From Flammeovirga aprica JL-4 (GTDB lineage Bacteria > Bacteroidota > Bacteroidia > Cytophagales > Flammeovirgaceae): a stretch of 64,000 nucleotides of DNA. Positions 34,370 to 43,403 of this stretch are shown here, in pieces. The stretch's first letter is position 1. Every line of letters begins with the position of its first letter. The notes beneath the pieces were generated by a model. That model was given only the letters and a program-made list of their open reading frames with translations, did not search any database and was not told the origin of the DNA. A program made the position numbers and the translations under genes. The stretch lies in the NCBI RefSeq assembly GCF_012844305.1, contig NZ_JABANE010000052.1, positions 1 to 64,000 of the forward strand. The letters run 5' to 3'.

Positions 34370-34447
34370 CGCTTAAGTCTTCAATATTTTCATTATTGGA
34401 GCTTTAATACAGAAACATTACGAAATTAAATTATACAAATCATACTT

Positions 34448-34702
34448 ATGCTATTAATCAAAATATTAATTGTTATCGTTGCATTCGTATTTCTTTTCAA
34501 AAGGTATTCTAAAGTCATCATTAAATTTCTGATGGGTATTTTGGGAAAGAGATTAATGAAGATGCAACAACAACAAGCACAAAATAGTCCATTTTACAAT
34601 CAACAACAGTCCAATACATCTTACCAGCAACAAAATAATTTTGAAAAAGCAATTAAGGTAGACGATGATATGACGATTTATATACCGAAAAAGAAAAAAT
34701 AA
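34448..34702 (+). CDS. Small membrane protein, DUF4834 family
   Basis: This 84-residue protein has one N-terminal transmembrane helix (about 2-18), a basic amphipathic stretch (KFLMGILGKRLMKM, about 26-39), a Gln/Asn-rich linker and a short C-terminal conserved strand ending in DDDMTIYIPKKKK. This layout matches DUF4834, a Bacteroidota family of unknown function. It is transcribed alone from a clear promoter and ends at a strong terminator. Confidence 0.75.
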   Translation: MLLIKILIVIVAFVFLFKRYSKVIIKFLMGILGKRLMKMQQQQAQNSPFYNQQQSNTSYQQQNNFEKAIKVDDDMTIYIPKKKK

Positions 34703-34706
34703 AAAA

Positions 34707-34745
34707 CGAGCCATTTTGTTTAATTACAAAATGGCTCGCTTCTTT
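34707..34745. terminator. Terminator between DUF4834 gene and miaA
   Basis: A 13-base perfect stem, CGAGCCATTTTGT with ACAAAATGGCTCG, lies between convergent genes. T-rich or A-rich flanks on both sides suit use in both directions. Confidence 0.9.
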
Positions 34746-34766
34746 ATAGACCTCTTCTATTTATTA

Positions 34767-35711
34767 TTAGAGTTTAATTTCCTTTCTTACAAAATCTATT
34801 TTCTGTTCCATTTCCCATTCCACGGGTATCCAATGGATTTTTGTTTTCTTCTCCATCCTTCTAAACCAAGTCATTTGCCTTTTAGAGAATTTACGGATTG
34901 AAACCATCAAGATTTCTCTCATTTCCTCAAAAGTGATTTCATCTAATAAATACTCCGTAATATGCCTGTATTCTAATCCAAAACTTTTTAATTTTTCAGG
35001 GCCTACTTCTTTCATTAAAAGCTGAACTTCTTCAATCATCCCTTCCTCAAACCTTTCATCCAAACGCTTTTCAATTTTCTTCCACCTCGTTTCTTTATCA
35101 ATCAACATCGCGAAATTGTATGTTGGCAGTTTTGGTATATCAACAGGTCTATCTTCTGATATTTGATCACTTTTCAAGAAAGTCTCAATCTCAATGGCTC
35201 TGATCAAAGAACGCTCTCTGTGTTCAATGGACTGATGGTCATTCTGCCCAGTTTTTATATCTGCATATATTTTTGATAGCACTTCTACTGACTTGCCATC
35301 CAAAGAAGCTCGTAACTCCTCATTTCTAGGAATCCAAATATGTTCATAACCATCCAAAGTAACAGCTTCAATATACAAACCTGTCCCACCACTTAAAACT
35401 GGCACAGCATTATGAGCTTTTATATCACTAATTGCTTTCGCATAATATTTCTGAAACTGATATACATTAAAAGTTTCCCCAGGTTCACAAATATCAATCA
35501 AATGATAAGGCACATCCACACCATTTACGGTATACTCCGATAAATCCTTTCCTGTACCAATATCCATTCTTCTATAAACCTGTCTAGAATCAGCACTGAT
35601 CACCTCTCCATTTATTGTTGCAGATAAATGAGTAGCCAAAGCCGTTTTCCCACTTGCTGTTGGTCCGGTAATCACTACTAATGGAGAATTCAAAGATTTT
35701 TCTTGTGACAT
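34767..35711 (-). CDS. miaA: tRNA dimethylallyltransferase
   Basis: This 314-residue protein has the P-loop GPTASGKT (16-23), ISADSRQVYRRMDIGTGK (DSRQVY motif), LSGGTGLYIEA and the C-terminal RKFSKRQMTWFRR. It adds the dimethylallyl group to A37 of tRNAs reading UNN codons. The region after GTGK (DLSEYTVNGVDVPYHLIDI) differs from the commonest bacterial form but occurs in Bacteroidota enzymes. It is monocistronic. Confidence 0.94.
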   Translation of the reverse strand: MSQEKSLNSPLVVITGPTASGKTALATHLSATINGEVISADSRQVYRRMDIGTGKDLSEYTVNGVDVPYHLIDICEPGETFNVYQFQKYYAKAISDIKAHNAVPVLSGGTGLYIEAVTLDGYEHIWIPRNEELRASLDGKSVEVLSKIYADIKTGQNDHQSIEHRERSLIRAIEIETFLKSDQISEDRPVDIPKLPTYNFAMLIDKETRWKKIEKRLDERFEEGMIEEVQLLMKEVGPEKLKSFGLEYRHITEYLLDEITFEEMREILMVSIRKFSKRQMTWFRRMEKKTKIHWIPVEWEMEQKIDFVRKEIKL

Positions 35712-35938
35712 ATTTATAAATGGTATCTATTGATAAAAAAAAGTGCGAAATTATAGATACAAGTACTAAGATTATTTCTCATTTGCTACCGACTTAATAC
35801 TTGAAAGTGCTAATCTAAATGTATTTCGGTGATTTTACACTAGCGTAAATTTACAATAACATTTATTCAACCTATCTATTTATCAAAAGTTGTTAGTAAT
35901 TACAGTTTTTGAAGAAGGCCATTACTTAATAATAACAG

Positions 35939-37480
35939 ATGTCCATAAAGCTTGAAATACCTTTAATAAATTACTCATTGTACCAATCTACCAAAAAAAG
36001 AATCTTAGAGATATTTGAAGATGTGACTCAAAGAGAATCAGATAGAAACTTTTTATTATTTTCTATACTGATGACTTTTGGCGGTGCAACTTGGGGTGGA
36101 TTATCCTTTTATTTCGACCTCAATTTTGCTGGATATATCCCTGTTGGCTATGTAATTTTCAGTATCTTCAATATTTATTTCTGGGCTACGAAAGACTTTA
36201 AAAGGTCCTGTAAAGCCCTGCAAACTTTTTTCTCCATTCTTTTACCCTTTGTTTTTCAGATCATTTTAGGAGGAACCCGGTCTACTGGAGTCGTCATGAT
36301 TTGGTCTCTTTTTGCACTCACTTCCACCCTTGCCTTTTATAAAGGAAAATCGCTTTATTATTGGTTATGTATTTTCGTTTTCCTAATGGGGATTGTTATT
36401 CTTATTGATCACGATATTGAACATATTACACCTCCCTCCTTAAAAAATTATCATGTATTCAATATGCTGTTGATGATTAATTTTTCAATGATCTCAACTA
36501 TGCTGTTCTTTCTCTCGAAGTTCTTTGTAGATCAACAACTGAGAACTTTAAATGAGCTTGTGGAAACAAATGGACAATTAATTTCAGCGGAAGAGGAAGT
36601 GCGTCAAAATTCAGAAGAAATTTCTGTAATGAATGACATGCTGAAGGAAAGTAATAAAAAATTAGAAGATGCCTACGTAGAGCTGGAGAAGAAGAAAAAT
36701 GTGCAGATTGAATCAATGAATCATGCAATTCTTGAAAGCATCAATTATGCGCAGCAGATTCAGCGTTGCTTCCTCCCTTCTATTCATAGGTTTTCTGAAA
36801 TAGTAAAGGATGGATTTATATTTTTCAAGCCTAGAGACATTGTCAGCGGCGATTTTTATTGGTTTTACAAACAAGAAAATTACACTGTAATTGCTGCTGT
36901 TGATTGTACCGGGCACGGAGTTCCTGGAGCATTTATGTCTCTGCTAGGGTCAGAAGCACTCACAGATATTGTCATCAACAAACAAATATTTGATTCGGCT
37001 GAAATTTTAAATCAACTCGACCTTACAATCAGAAAAAAGCTAAAACAAGAAACCACCAGTAATAAAGACGGGATGGATCTCGCATTAACTGTTTTTGATA
37101 CTCAAAATAAAATATGTTCATTTTCAGGAGCTAAAAACCCTCTACTGTATACAGATGATGAAGAATTGATCTGCATCAAAGGGGACCGTCAGCCTATTGG
37201 TATGTTTCATCCCGATCAATTACCTGTTCCTTTCACAAAGCATGAATTTGCATACAATGAAAATATGCGTTTTTATATGTACAGCGATGGTTTTCAAGAT
37301 CAATTTGGTGGAGAACGCCTAAAGAAGTTTATGCCGAAAAAATTAAAAAACACTCTTTTCGAAAACAGAAAACTGGAAATGAGGATGCAATTAAGCACAC
37401 TTGAAAATACATTCTCTACATGGAAAAAAAGTGAAGAACAAACTGATGATGTACTTGTAATGGGGTTTGTGATGGAATAA
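35939..37480 (+). CDS. Membrane-bound SpoIIE-type PP2C phosphatase (SiaA/RsbU-like)
   Basis: This 513-residue protein has about six transmembrane helices (residues 38-195), a coiled coil (about 197-260) and a C-terminal SpoIIE-type phosphatase domain (about 262-513). Metal-binding motifs are clear: PRDIVSGDFYW (Asp305), VDCTGHGVPGAFMS (Asp322) and the C-terminal SDGFQDQFGG. Such phosphatases dephosphorylate Ser/Thr of small antagonists in partner-switching. A SiaC target and a SiaB kinase lie 3.3 kb away on the other strand, so this may be the SiaA-equivalent; the pairing is inference. It is followed 84 bases later by the MltF-like gene. Confidence 0.88.
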   Translation: MSIKLEIPLINYSLYQSTKKRILEIFEDVTQRESDRNFLLFSILMTFGGATWGGLSFYFDLNFAGYIPVGYVIFSIFNIYFWATKDFKRSCKALQTFFSILLPFVFQIILGGTRSTGVVMIWSLFALTSTLAFYKGKSLYYWLCIFVFLMGIVILIDHDIEHITPPSLKNYHVFNMLLMINFSMISTMLFFLSKFFVDQQLRTLNELVETNGQLISAEEEVRQNSEEISVMNDMLKESNKKLEDAYVELEKKKNVQIESMNHAILESINYAQQIQRCFLPSIHRFSEIVKDGFIFFKPRDIVSGDFYWFYKQENYTVIAAVDCTGHGVPGAFMSLLGSEALTDIVINKQIFDSAEILNQLDLTIRKKLKQETTSNKDGMDLALTVFDTQNKICSFSGAKNPLLYTDDEELICIKGDRQPIGMFHPDQLPVPFTKHEFAYNENMRFYMYSDGFQDQFGGERLKKFMPKKLKNTLFENRKLEMRMQLSTLENTFSTWKKSEEQTDDVLVMGFVME

Positions 37481-37564
37481 GAAATCCTAAGAGAATATCT
37501 TTTTATAAAGTTTATGGATTATATTTACACACGAATATTTTTTTAAAAAACTAGCAAATGATCG

Positions 37565-39046
37565 ATGAATCATAATAAACATAATCTAATATACTTCTTA
37601 ATACTCTTATTATTCCATTTTTCATGTACTACAACAAAGAATGGAGAAAGTAGCAGTAATGCTAATAAAGAGATTGTTGAAACTGAAGTAGAAGAAGAAA
37701 AATTCAGCAGTAAAGACTATCCTGAAATTAAAAGAAGAGGTAAACTAATTGCGTTGACTGCTTACAGCTCTACTTCTTATTTTATTTATAAAGGACAAAC
37801 GATGGGCTATGAGTATGAATTACTCACAAAATTGGCCAATGACCTTGAACTTGAACTTCATGTGAAAGTTTATAAAAGTATTGACAGCCTTGCATTAGCC
37901 TTACAAAAAGGTGAAGGAGATTTGATTGCTTATGGGCTTGCCATCACTAAAGAACGTCAAGAGAGAGTAGATTTCACTACTTCTTTAGCACAAGTAAAAC
38001 AAGTACTTGTCCAAAGAAAACCAGACAATTGGCGTAAAGTCCCAAAACATAAAACAGATAAGAAACTCATTAGAAATGTCATAGACCTTGCGAATAAAAC
38101 CGTTACTGTAAGGGAAAAAACACCTTATCATTTACGTCTAAAAAACTTAGAAAATGAACTTGGTGAAGACATTAATATTGTATTAGCAGATAAAAATACA
38201 AGTACTGAGGAGTTAATTCACAAGGTAGCCAACAAGGAAATTGAACTTACTGTGGCTGATGAAAATATTGCCAAACTGAATAATACGTATTATCCTGATA
38301 TTGATATTGAAACAGCAATCAGTTTCCCACAACGTATCGCTTGGGCAACAAGAAAGCAGTCTCCTGCACTAAAAGCGAAAGTGAGTCATTGGCTGGACAG
38401 CATGAAAAACACTACTGATTTTTATGTGATTTACAATAAATACTTCAAAAACGTAAGAGCACAATCAAAACGTTTTGACAGTGAATATTTCAGCAGTGTA
38501 GAACATAGAGGTCTTCTTTCTAAATATGATGAAATTATAAAAGAACAAGCTGAAATATTAGGATGGGATTGGCTGTTGCTAGCTTCATTGGTCTACCAAG
38601 AATCGAAGTTTGACCCTAAAGCAAAATCTTGGGTGGGCGCAGTTGGCTTAATGCAGTTAATGCCTGCTACAGCAAAAATGTATGGTGCTAATAACCCACG
38701 TGATCCACATCAGAATATTAGAGCAGGCTCAAAATATTTGAAATGGCTGGAAGAATACTGGAAAGAGATTCCTGACGAAAATGAAAGGATGAAATTCGTG
38801 CTAGCTTCTTATAATACAGGTCAAGGGCACGTTAGAGATGCTCAACGACTTGCAAAGAAGTATGAACACGACCCTCAAGTGTGGGATGGAAATGTAGAAA
38901 AATACCTTCTATTGAAAAGTAATAAGAATTATTACAGAGATGAAGTGGTGAAATTTGGCTATGCAAGAGGAAAAGAACCGGTTCATTACGTTGCAGATAT
39001 CTTGGAACGTCACAACAGATATATTGAATTATTAAGAAATAATTAA
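37565..39046 (+). CDS. MltF-like membrane-bound lytic transglycosylase (lipoprotein)
   Basis: This 493-residue protein has a lipoprotein signal (FHFSC, Cys21), an acidic linker (30-50), a solute-binding-protein family 3 domain (about 55-300) and a C-terminal SLT domain (about 325-490). The catalytic Glu is Glu346 in YQESKFDPKAKS, followed by GAVGLMQLMPATAKMYG and LASYNTGQGHV. MltF cleaves peptidoglycan between MurNAc and GlcNAc, and the SBP-like domain regulates activity. Length and domain order match the family. Confidence 0.92.
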   Translation: MNHNKHNLIYFLILLLFHFSCTTTKNGESSSNANKEIVETEVEEEKFSSKDYPEIKRRGKLIALTAYSSTSYFIYKGQTMGYEYELLTKLANDLELELHVKVYKSIDSLALALQKGEGDLIAYGLAITKERQERVDFTTSLAQVKQVLVQRKPDNWRKVPKHKTDKKLIRNVIDLANKTVTVREKTPYHLRLKNLENELGEDINIVLADKNTSTEELIHKVANKEIELTVADENIAKLNNTYYPDIDIETAISFPQRIAWATRKQSPALKAKVSHWLDSMKNTTDFYVIYNKYFKNVRAQSKRFDSEYFSSVEHRGLLSKYDEIIKEQAEILGWDWLLLASLVYQESKFDPKAKSWVGAVGLMQLMPATAKMYGANNPRDPHQNIRAGSKYLKWLEEYWKEIPDENERMKFVLASYNTGQGHVRDAQRLAKKYEHDPQVWDGNVEKYLLLKSNKNYYRDEVVKFGYARGKEPVHYVADILERHNRYIELLRNN

Positions 39047-39168
39047 TAAAATCGCTAACCTACTCAAGTAGAACTAGTTGTAATCTTTGAATTCCTAAAG
39101 AGTAAAAAAATATTTTGCGTATTTTTTACACTTTAGGAATTTTAGGTTTATAACACCACTTTTTTCCT

Positions 39169-39176
39169 TATTTTTG
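39169..39176 (+). promoter_or_regulatory. -7 box of the E1 fusion gene
   Basis: TATTTTTG matches TANNTTTG. It lies only 14 bases before the ATG at 39190, so transcription would begin about 7 bases before that codon; an in-frame ATG at 39223 would give a 40-base leader instead. Confidence 0.4.
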
Positions 39177-39189
39177 CAACGAATCAATA

Positions 39190-41634
39190 ATGACGAGAAG
39201 TAAAAATCGTCCTAAATCAAAGATGACAAAAAAGCAAATCTCAGAATACACTTTTTCGAAAGAAGAAGTAGTGAATGACCTCAGGATAGCTATTGAGAGT
39301 AGACACGCGAGTTTGATCGGTAGAAAAGAAGTCTTTATGGGGAAAGCCAAATTTGGTATTTTCGGAGACGGAAAAGAAGTCGCTCAGCTTGCTATGGCTA
39401 AATTCTTCAAGGAGGGCGATTTTCGTTCGGGCTATTACCGAGATCAAACATTTATGTTTGCAATTGATCAATTAACTATCCAGGAGTTTTACGCTCAATT
39501 ATACGCACATACTGACATAGAAGCCGAGCCATCAAGTGGTGGTAGATGTATGAATTCTCATTTTTCTACCAGAAGTATTAATGCCGATGGAACTTGGAAA
39601 GACTTAATTAACCAAAAAAATTCAAGTGCTGATGTTTCTACTACATCGGGTCAGATGCCAAGAATGGTAGGGTTGGCTTATGCTTCTAAGCTATATAGAA
39701 ACAACCCTGAGTTATTTGACAATGAAACTGCAAAGAAATTTACAAATAAAGGAAATGAAGTAACATTTGGCAGTATAGGTAATGCTTCTTGTGCCGAAGG
39801 AGCGTTTTTTGAATCTATCAATGCTGCAGGTGTTCTACAAATTCCAATGGTCTGTGCTGTTTGGGATGATGGTTATGGTATTTCTGTGCCTAACGAATAT
39901 CAAATGTCCAAAAACAGTGTCAGTGAAGCGTTAAAAGGCTTCCAAAGAACGAAAGGCTCAAATGGTCTTGAGGTATTTACTGTTGACGGTTGGGATTACC
40001 CTGCCCTAGTAAAAACATACAAGCAGGCAGTTGATATCGCAAGAAAAGAGCACGTACCTTCATTAATTCATGTTGTCAACGTCACACAACCTCAAGGACA
40101 CTCTACTTCTGGTTCTCATGAACGTTATAAATCAAAAGAACGTTTGGAATGGGAGCTTGAATACGACTGTTTGAAGAAAATGAAGGAATGGGCCATTGAA
40201 GAAGGCTTCATTTCGGAAGGAGAAATTGAGGTAATCGAGAAAGAGTCTCTTGAAAAGGTAAAGAGAGAAAGAAAAGCGGCTTGGGACAGTTTCAAAGCGA
40301 GTATGACGAAAGAATACGACGAAGCGATGGAACTAATGAACAGAGCAGTAAGTTCTTTACCTGAAAACAATGAGATTTTACGTCTAGCGAAAGAGCTTAA
40401 GAAAACCATCAACCCTATTCGTAAAGATGCAATTTCTGTAGTCCGAAAATCTTTGAGAGAACTTCGAAACACCAACCTGCCTATCAAAACTGATATGCAA
40501 GAATGGGTGAAGAAGGAAAGAAGGGAAAACTACGAAAGATACAGCAGTCACCTTTACAGTGAATCAAGTGCCGCTGCTAAACATGTCAAAGAAGTGCTTC
40601 CGATTTACAATGCGAACTCCCCTATGGTAGACGGCAGAGAAATCATGCAGGCTTGCTTTGATAAAATGTTTGAGCAAAATCCTTTGGTATTTGCTATTGG
40701 TGAAGACGTTGGTAAAATTGGTGATGTAAACCAAGCTTTTGCTGACCTTCAAGATAAATATGGAGAAATCCGTATCACTGATACAGGTATCCGCGAAACC
40801 ACTATTTTGGGACAAGGAATCGGCGCAGCACTTCGTGGACTGAGACCTATCATTGAGATCCAATACCTAGATTATATTTACTATGCGATCACGGCTTTGA
40901 CTGATGATCTTGCATGTTTAGAATATAGAACTAAAGGTGGTCAAAAAGCACCATTGATTATCAGAACTCGTGGACACCGTTTAGAGGGGGTATGGCACTC
41001 TGGTTCTCCTATGGCCGCTTTGATTCACAGTATGAGAGGTATCAATATTCTGGTCCCTCGAAATATGACAAGAGCCGCAGGTTTCTACAATACAATGTTG
41101 AAATCAGACGAACCTGCTCTAATTGTTGAATGTTTGAACGGATACCGTTTGAAAGAGAAGATGCCTGAAAACATTGATGAGGTATGTACTCCTTTAGGTA
41201 TTCCAGAAATCATCAAAGAAGGTGAAGATGTTACCATCGTGACTTATGGTTCTATGTGTAGAATTGTAATGGAAGCCGCTGATCAATTGGCTAAGATTGG
41301 TATTAGTGCTGAAGTAATTGACGTTCAGTCTTTATTACCTTTCGATACGACGGGCATCATCAAAGCTTCTATCCAAAAGACCAACAGGGTTATTTTTGCA
41401 GATGAAGACATGCCAGGTGGTGGCACAGGTTATATGATGCAACAAGTGATTGATGAGCACAAGGCGTATGAATTCTTGGATTCTTCTCCTGTATGTGTTT
41501 CTGCTATGCCTCACAGACCTGCATATGCTTCTGACGGCGATTATTTCTCTAAACCTAATACAGAAGACATCTTCGAAGCAGCTTACGAGATTATGTCTGA
41601 AGTAAAACCAAATGAATATCCTGAGCTATATTAA
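39190..41634 (+). CDS. 2-oxoacid dehydrogenase E1 component, fused alpha and beta subunits
   Basis: This 814-residue protein joins two thiamine-diphosphate enzyme halves. The alpha-like half (about 40-330) carries SGYYRDQTFMF, SSGGRCMNSHF, and GNASCAEGAFFESINAAG. The beta-like half (about 480-814) carries AIGEDVGKIGDVNQAF, DTGIRETTILGQGIG, and RTRGHRLEGVWHSG. A charged linker of about 130 residues separates them. Fused E1 proteins of this kind are common in Bacteroidota and are annotated as branched-chain or pyruvate dehydrogenase E1; substrate is uncertain. No E2 or E3 gene is near. The start could be the ATG at 39223, 11 codons later, as the first residues are basic and unconserved-looking. 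Confidence 0.88.
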   Translation: MTRSKNRPKSKMTKKQISEYTFSKEEVVNDLRIAIESRHASLIGRKEVFMGKAKFGIFGDGKEVAQLAMAKFFKEGDFRSGYYRDQTFMFAIDQLTIQEFYAQLYAHTDIEAEPSSGGRCMNSHFSTRSINADGTWKDLINQKNSSADVSTTSGQMPRMVGLAYASKLYRNNPELFDNETAKKFTNKGNEVTFGSIGNASCAEGAFFESINAAGVLQIPMVCAVWDDGYGISVPNEYQMSKNSVSEALKGFQRTKGSNGLEVFTVDGWDYPALVKTYKQAVDIARKEHVPSLIHVVNVTQPQGHSTSGSHERYKSKERLEWELEYDCLKKMKEWAIEEGFISEGEIEVIEKESLEKVKRERKAAWDSFKASMTKEYDEAMELMNRAVSSLPENNEILRLAKELKKTINPIRKDAISVVRKSLRELRNTNLPIKTDMQEWVKKERRENYERYSSHLYSESSAAAKHVKEVLPIYNANSPMVDGREIMQACFDKMFEQNPLVFAIGEDVGKIGDVNQAFADLQDKYGEIRITDTGIRETTILGQGIGAALRGLRPIIEIQYLDYIYYAITALTDDLACLEYRTKGGQKAPLIIRTRGHRLEGVWHSGSPMAALIHSMRGINILVPRNMTRAAGFYNTMLKSDEPALIVECLNGYRLKEKMPENIDEVCTPLGIPEIIKEGEDVTIVTYGSMCRIVMEAADQLAKIGISAEVIDVQSLLPFDTTGIIKASIQKTNRVIFADEDMPGGGTGYMMQQVIDEHKAYEFLDSSPVCVSAMPHRPAYASDGDYFSKPNTEDIFEAAYEIMSEVKPNEYPELY

Positions 41635-41656
41635 GAAATAGCTTTTAAAAATATTC

Positions 41657-41695
41657 CAAACGCCTGTGCATGATTTGTACAGGCGTTTTTCTTTT
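41657..41695 (+). terminator. Terminator of the E1 fusion gene
   Basis: AAACGCCTGT pairs with ACAGGCGTTT, followed by TTCTTTT. Confidence 0.9.
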
Positions 41696-41724
41696 ATAAA
41701 AAAACCACTCCCTGAGGAAGTGGT
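41696..41724 (-). terminator. Probable minus-strand terminator of the TPR-xseAB-permease operon
   Basis: On the minus strand AAACCACTT pairs with GAGTGGTTT (one wobble) followed by TTTTTTAT. It lies about 180 bases after the permease stop at 41906. Confidence 0.65.
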
Positions 41725-41905
41725 TTAATGTTAAATAAATGAGTTGCATTTCGAGGTGTATTTACCTCATATTTATCTAACATTACAAAGTTATATTTTA
41801 ATTCTGTTCTTCAAAAAAATAAATTTCTAAAAAACAATAATTACTTGATTTAAGTACTAAGTCAAAAATAAATTGCACTTAGTAGATTTAGTTTGATAAT
41901 GAAAA

Positions 41906-43144
41906 CTAATTGAATTTTATAGATTTTATTGGTGAAATACCCAATACTATTGAAGTGGGAACCAATAAACTCAAGGACGTCAAGAAGATCACGGTAACAT
42001 TGATAATAAATATCGTATCCCAGTGAAAACTAAAAGGAACATGATCTAAATAATAGGTAGACGCCTCTAAAGGAATCAATTTGAACTGTTGCTGAATTAC
42101 ACCAAACGATATTGCAATAAAATTCCCTATCAGCATACCTTTCACTGCCATTCGTATTCCATCAAAAATAAAAATCTTTTGAAGAAGATCATTGGTTGAC
42201 CCTAATGCTTTGAATGTACCAATCATAGAAGTACGTTCCATAATTAAGATAAGCATAATTGAGATGACGTTAAAAATAGCAACACTCGTAATCACAATTA
42301 AGAAAATCCATACATTATTGTACAACATCTGAAACCAATCAAAGAAGTGGGCATATTTATCTTTCACACTTCTTGATATAAGATGAACATCAACATAGTT
42401 TTCATCCAAATGCTCTGCTGTAGTTTCTAAGGTCTCAAAATCATCAAGCATAAGTTCCATTCCCCCCACAAGAGAATCTCCCCAATTGTTGAGCCTTCTT
42501 ACCAAATTTATATCTCCATAGGCCACCAATTCATCAAAATCTTCTAAGCCAGTATTGTATATTCCGGAGATTTTCATTTTTCGGGCTTTAGGCGGCTGTT
42601 GTATAAAATAGATAATTATATCATCCCCTACTTCAAGGTGCATTTTAGAAGCTAAAGCTTTGCTGATTACAATTTCCTTAGAACCATTTTTAGACTGTTC
42701 AAAATCAGGAAAATGCCCCTCTTCCATTTGAGATTCCCACCTCGATACATCATAATCTTCAGAAAGTCCTTTAATAAGGATACCTGATACCTCATCATTT
42801 GATTTTAACAATCCCCATTTATGTGCGTAACTATATACGTTCTTCACACCAGGTAAATATTCCTTCTCCTCATAAAGAACAGATTTATTTACGTTCACAG
42901 GAGGCTCTTCTTTACTCCTGTTCATTGTAAATTTTTCAACATTCAAGTGCCCCACATGCAGGAAAAGTTTTTCCTCAATACCTTCTTTAAATCCATAAAA
43001 TATTGAAAACGCCAAAACCAAGGCTCCAATTCCCAATGCCACACTACCAATTGCGATCTTGGATATCAGCTTTGTAAATGAGTTATTTCTATGTTGGCTT
43101 AACCTTTTAGAGATGAAATAAGGTAAATTCTTAGTGTCTTTCAT
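41906..43144 (-). CDS. FtsX-like ABC permease (LolC/LolE family)
   Basis: This 412-residue protein has an N-terminal transmembrane helix (about 25-50), a periplasmic MacB-PCD-like domain (about 55-265) and three C-terminal helices (about 270-400, starting VWIFLIVITSVAIFNVISIMLI). That layout is shared by LolC/E lipoprotein-releasing permeases. The stretch ERTSMIGTFKALGSTNDLLQKIF matches the cytoplasmic coupling region of this family. No LolD-type ATPase gene is in the window. It is the last gene of an operon with xseA and xseB. Confidence 0.85.
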   Translation of the reverse strand: MKDTKNLPYFISKRLSQHRNNSFTKLISKIAIGSVALGIGALVLAFSIFYGFKEGIEEKLFLHVGHLNVEKFTMNRSKEEPPVNVNKSVLYEEKEYLPGVKNVYSYAHKWGLLKSNDEVSGILIKGLSEDYDVSRWESQMEEGHFPDFEQSKNGSKEIVISKALASKMHLEVGDDIIIYFIQQPPKARKMKISGIYNTGLEDFDELVAYGDINLVRRLNNWGDSLVGGMELMLDDFETLETTAEHLDENYVDVHLISRSVKDKYAHFFDWFQMLYNNVWIFLIVITSVAIFNVISIMLILIMERTSMIGTFKALGSTNDLLQKIFIFDGIRMAVKGMLIGNFIAISFGVIQQQFKLIPLEASTYYLDHVPFSFHWDTIFIINVTVIFLTSLSLLVPTSIVLGISPIKSIKFN

Positions 43145-43154
43145 TCAAAAAATT

Positions 43155-43367
43155 CTATTGGTCTTCGACAAAAATCTCTGACAATTCTTTATCAATATCC
43201 TTAAGTTTATCCTTGCACCAATTCACTAGGAATTTAGCTCTTTTTGCCAATTTTGAAAGCTGATCAATTGGCACTTCTTCTAATTCCAATTTTTTTTGAA
43301 TACTTTCTAATTCCTCAAGGGCAGATTCGTACGTTAAATTTTCTTTCTCTTCTGACATTCTCTTCAA
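43155..43367 (-). CDS. xseB: Exodeoxyribonuclease VII small subunit
   Basis: This 70-residue protein matches XseB: LTYESALEELESIQKKLE (about 11-28), then a long helix ending in DKELSEIF. It coats the large subunit helices in exonuclease VII. It lies 36 bases after xseA and 10 bases before the permease gene. Length is typical of the family. Confidence 0.92.
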   Translation of the reverse strand: MKRMSEEKENLTYESALEELESIQKKLELEEVPIDQLSKLAKRAKFLVNWCKDKLKDIDKELSEIFVEDQ

Positions 43368-43403
43368 ATTTGAATACGCAAGTTAAGGGGTAGTAGAAAA
43401 ATA

